From Bacteroidales bacterium (lineage in GTDB: Bacteria > Bacteroidota > Bacteroidia > Bacteroidales > ML635J-15): 7,909 nucleotides of DNA. Under the pieces are notes generated by a model, which saw only the letters and a list, made by a program, of their open reading frames with translations, was not told the DNA's origin and made no database searches. Each line of letters begins with the position of its first letter. The stretch's first letter is position 1. Shown here one piece after another: positions 5,823 through 7,909 of this stretch. The stretch spans positions 1-7,909 of the forward strand of contig JAQVEY010000098.1 in assembly GCA_028697515.1 (NCBI GenBank), written 5' to 3'. Position numbers and translations under genes: made by a program.

Positions 5823-7909
5823 TTTAATCTCAATTTCATCAATAAACAACCATGAATCAAAACCCGGACTTAAATGCCAATCAGGCAATTTTCCGTATGA
5901 TTCTGCAACAACTTTAATATATCTAGCTTTAAGGTTTTCGGGAGAGAAGCTGAATTCCTGTATCTTTACATCATAATCATTATCTGGCATTTTTGAATAA
6001 GAATCATATGCCTGTCCAAACTTATATCCATCTTTTGACATATAAATTGTAATCCTTTTAGGAAAGAATATCCATGATTTAACATCCTGTAAAAACCTTA
6101 CATTAATAAGCTTAACATCTTTAATCTCCTTTAAATCTACAATAGCCTCAAAATCCTGTCCTTTATAACCTTGCCACAATCCACTTCTAAACCAATCATC
6201 GCCTTTAACAAAATCTATTAATGCGTTATCTCCTCCTGCGGAATATTGAGGGCTGTACTGACTTATAAGTTTAATGCTCCTATTGTCAGGAATTTGCATA
6301 TACTCTGCAGTTATAGTCTTGCTCCGCTTTTTTCCAGACGATTCAGCATAAGCTTCAATTTTAACGTCAGATTCAATCAATATTGGCTTTGTATATTTAA
6401 TCGGATTATTGACAATATCTCCGTTTAATGAATAAAAAACTTCTGCTGACTTATCAGGGCATGATAGCTCAAGATTAAATGATTTATAAAATGATCTGGA
6501 TGACAAATTTGTTACAGGTACTGGAGTTATTAAGTTTTCGCAAATTCTGGACTGATAAATATTTTCCTCTAAAATTCCCCATTTTTTATTAGGCTCAGGT
6601 CCCATAAAAAACTCAAGTTTGCCTCCTGCAATAATATTTTTATGACTAATATAGACTTTATTATATGCTCTGTCATCTAGTTTAACTCTCTGGATATAAA
6701 TATTCTGAGAACTGTTATTATGAGCAATAATTGTAAATCTTTCCCCATTTTCGAGTTGAATTATTGCAGTATCAAATAAGGGACTTCCCAAATCATAAAT
6801 ACCATTTGCTGGATTAACAGGATAAAAACCTAAAGCCGAAAAAACATACCATGCTGACATTTGACCGCAATCCTCATTTCCACATAAACCATCAGGAGCA
6901 GAAGTGTACAGCTCAGACAGTATTTTTCTGACCATTTGTTGTGTCTTCCATGGCTGGCCACAATAATTGTATAAATATGCTATGTGATGGCTGGGTTCGT
7001 TACCATGAGCATACTGCCCTATCAATCCGGTAATATCAACCTGATGTGTTCCCGAAGTTTCACTTTGTTCATTAAATAATGCGTCCAGTTTAGCAGCAAA
7101 CTTCTCACTACCCCCGTGCATTTCTATCAAAGTCAAAATATCATGAGGAACATAGAAACTGTATTGCCAAGAATTTGCTTCTGTATAATTAAAATTTACT
7201 TCCTTCGGATCAAAAGGTTCGTACCAAGCACCATTTGCTCTAGCCTGCATAAATCCATTTTTTTCATTAAAAATGTTTTTATAATATTGTGAGCGTTCAA
7301 TAAACTGATGATAGTAATTTTCTTTTCCTAATTCGGTAGCAAATTGAGCAATACACCAGTCATCAAATGCATATTCTAGGGTTTTTGAAACAGATTCATG
7401 CTCTTTGTCCATAGGAATAAAACCGAAAGAGGCAAATTCAGACTTTCCTAACTCGTCCTTTGTTGCAGCAGATATCATTGCTTCCAAAGCATAATCTGTA
7501 TTAAAATCACTAATCCCTTTGAGATATGCATCTGTTATTACTGGAACAGAATGATATCCAATCATGCAGCCCGTTTCGTTAGCTGATAATTCCCAAACCG
7601 GAAGTTGACCACCATATTTATATTGATCAAGAAATGTTTTAATAAAGGCGAGTGTTCGTTTTTGTTGAACAATTGTAAATAAGGGGTGGATTGCACGGTA
7701 AGTATCCCACAAAGAAAATACCGTATAGGTATCATGGTTTTCGCTCTTATGTTCATTCAAATCCGTTCCCCTAAAAGACCTATCAACATCTGAATAAATA
7801 TTTGGAGCAATAAAACAATGATACAAAGCAGTATAAAAAAGCTTTTGATCGTCTTCATTGCCTCCGTATACAAGTATTTTACTTAATTCGCCATCCCAGA
7901 TTTGTTTTG
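5820..7909 (-). CDS. GH92 alpha-mannosidase with CHB_HEX_C and F5/8C modules (N-terminus outside window)
   Basis: The minus-strand frame is open to the window edge. A TTG at 7824-7826 is not the start, because the 27 codons before it (WDGELSKILVYGG, then DDQKLFYTAL) continue the family sequence. Counting from the first full codon at 7907, 695 residues are visible. Residues 1 to about 447 are glycoside hydrolase family 92, with DVDRSFRG, SLWDTYRAIHPL, YTEANSWQYSFYVPHD (about 241-256), HGNEPSHHIAYLYN (301-314), GNEDCGQMSAWY (343-354), FSALGFYPVNP and FFMGPEPNKKWG. About 472-538 resembles a CHB_HEX_C/Fn3-associated module. About 545-695 is an F5/8 type C (discoidin-like, CBM32-type) domain. GH92 enzymes are Ca2+-dependent, inverting exo-alpha-mannosidases that trim N-glycans or mannans. 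I cannot assign the linkage. The missing part should hold the signal peptide and the N-terminal beta-sandwich. It forms a unit with the downstream lipoprotein gene. Confidence 0.95.
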   Translation of the reverse strand, partial: KQIWDGELSKILVYGGNEDDQKLFYTALYHCFIAPNIYSDVDRSFRGTDLNEHKSENHDTYTVFSLWDTYRAIHPLFTIVQQKRTLAFIKTFLDQYKYGGQLPVWELSANETGCMIGYHSVPVITDAYLKGISDFNTDYALEAMISAATKDELGKSEFASFGFIPMDKEHESVSKTLEYAFDDWCIAQFATELGKENYYHQFIERSQYYKNIFNEKNGFMQARANGAWYEPFDPKEVNFNYTEANSWQYSFYVPHDILTLIEMHGGSEKFAAKLDALFNEQSETSGTHQVDITGLIGQYAHGNEPSHHIAYLYNYCGQPWKTQQMVRKILSELYTSAPDGLCGNEDCGQMSAWYVFSALGFYPVNPANGIYDLGSPLFDTAIIQLENGERFTIIAHNNSSQNIYIQRVKLDDRAYNKVYISHKNIIAGGKLEFFMGPEPNKKWGILEENIYQSRICENLITPVPVTNLSSRSFYKSFNLELSCPDKSAEVFYSLNGDIVNNPIKYTKPILIESDVKIEAYAESSGKKRSKTITAEYMQIPDNRSIKLISQYSPQYSAGGDNALIDFVKGDDWFRSGLWQGYKGQDFEAIVDLKEIKDVKLINVRFLQDVKSWIFFPKRITIYMSKDGYKFGQAYDSYSKMPDNDYDVKIQEFSFSPENLKARYIKVVAESYGKLPDWHLSPGFDSWLFIDEIEIK

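Noticed and set aside
7824..7826. TTG at 7826 as the start of the mannosidase
   Set aside because: Upstream codons to the window edge encode conserved-looking GH92 sequence (WDGELSK, YGGNE, LFYTAL), so the true start is outside the window.
1..7909. CRISPR array, insertion sequence, integrase, attachment site, tRNA or toxin-antitoxin pair
   Set aside because: I saw no regularly spaced repeats, transposase or recombinase motifs, tRNA-like arms or small toxin-type genes.

Overview
The window is strongly AT-rich and reads as chromosomal DNA from a member of the Bacteroidota, most likely a relative of the Bacteroidales or Marinilabiliales; I cannot name a genus. The evidence is a near-perfect Bacteroidota-type promoter (TAnnTTTG) before the yceD-like gene, almost no Shine-Dalgarno sequences before starts, a DUF6427-type membrane protein, a sensor kinase with the HQLGTP H-box common in this phylum, a GH92 mannosidase with CHB_HEX_C and discoidin-like modules, and a lipoprotein with an acidic stretch after the lipobox Cys.

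Left part (1-2205, plus strand): the 3' portion of a polytopic membrane protein (its start lies outside the window), then after 51 bases an orphan membrane histidine kinase starting at GTG. Middle part (2206-5030, plus strand): a 116-base gap with a promoter, then a compact operon: DUF177/YceD, rpmF (ribosomal protein bL32), plsX and fabH. Gaps are 16 and 7 bases, and plsX and fabH overlap by 14. This is the widely conserved cluster that places a ribosomal protein gene beside the first steps of phospholipid and fatty-acid synthesis: FabH starts acyl chains and PlsX turns acyl-ACP into acyl-phosphate. Right part (5031-7909, minus strand): a two-gene unit transcribed toward fabH, made of a GH92 alpha-mannosidase (its N-terminus lies outside the window) and an unrecognised lipoprotein, joined by a TAATG stop/start overlap. 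The fabH and lipoprotein stop codons are only 7 bases apart.

There is no stretch over 300 bases without a gene. I see no tRNA, rRNA, CRISPR array, insertion sequence or phage remnant. Most of the window is housekeeping. The parts most worth a second look are the coupled mannosidase-lipoprotein pair, the orphan kinase beside the lipid operon, and the very tight convergent junction. I found no convincing novel system.
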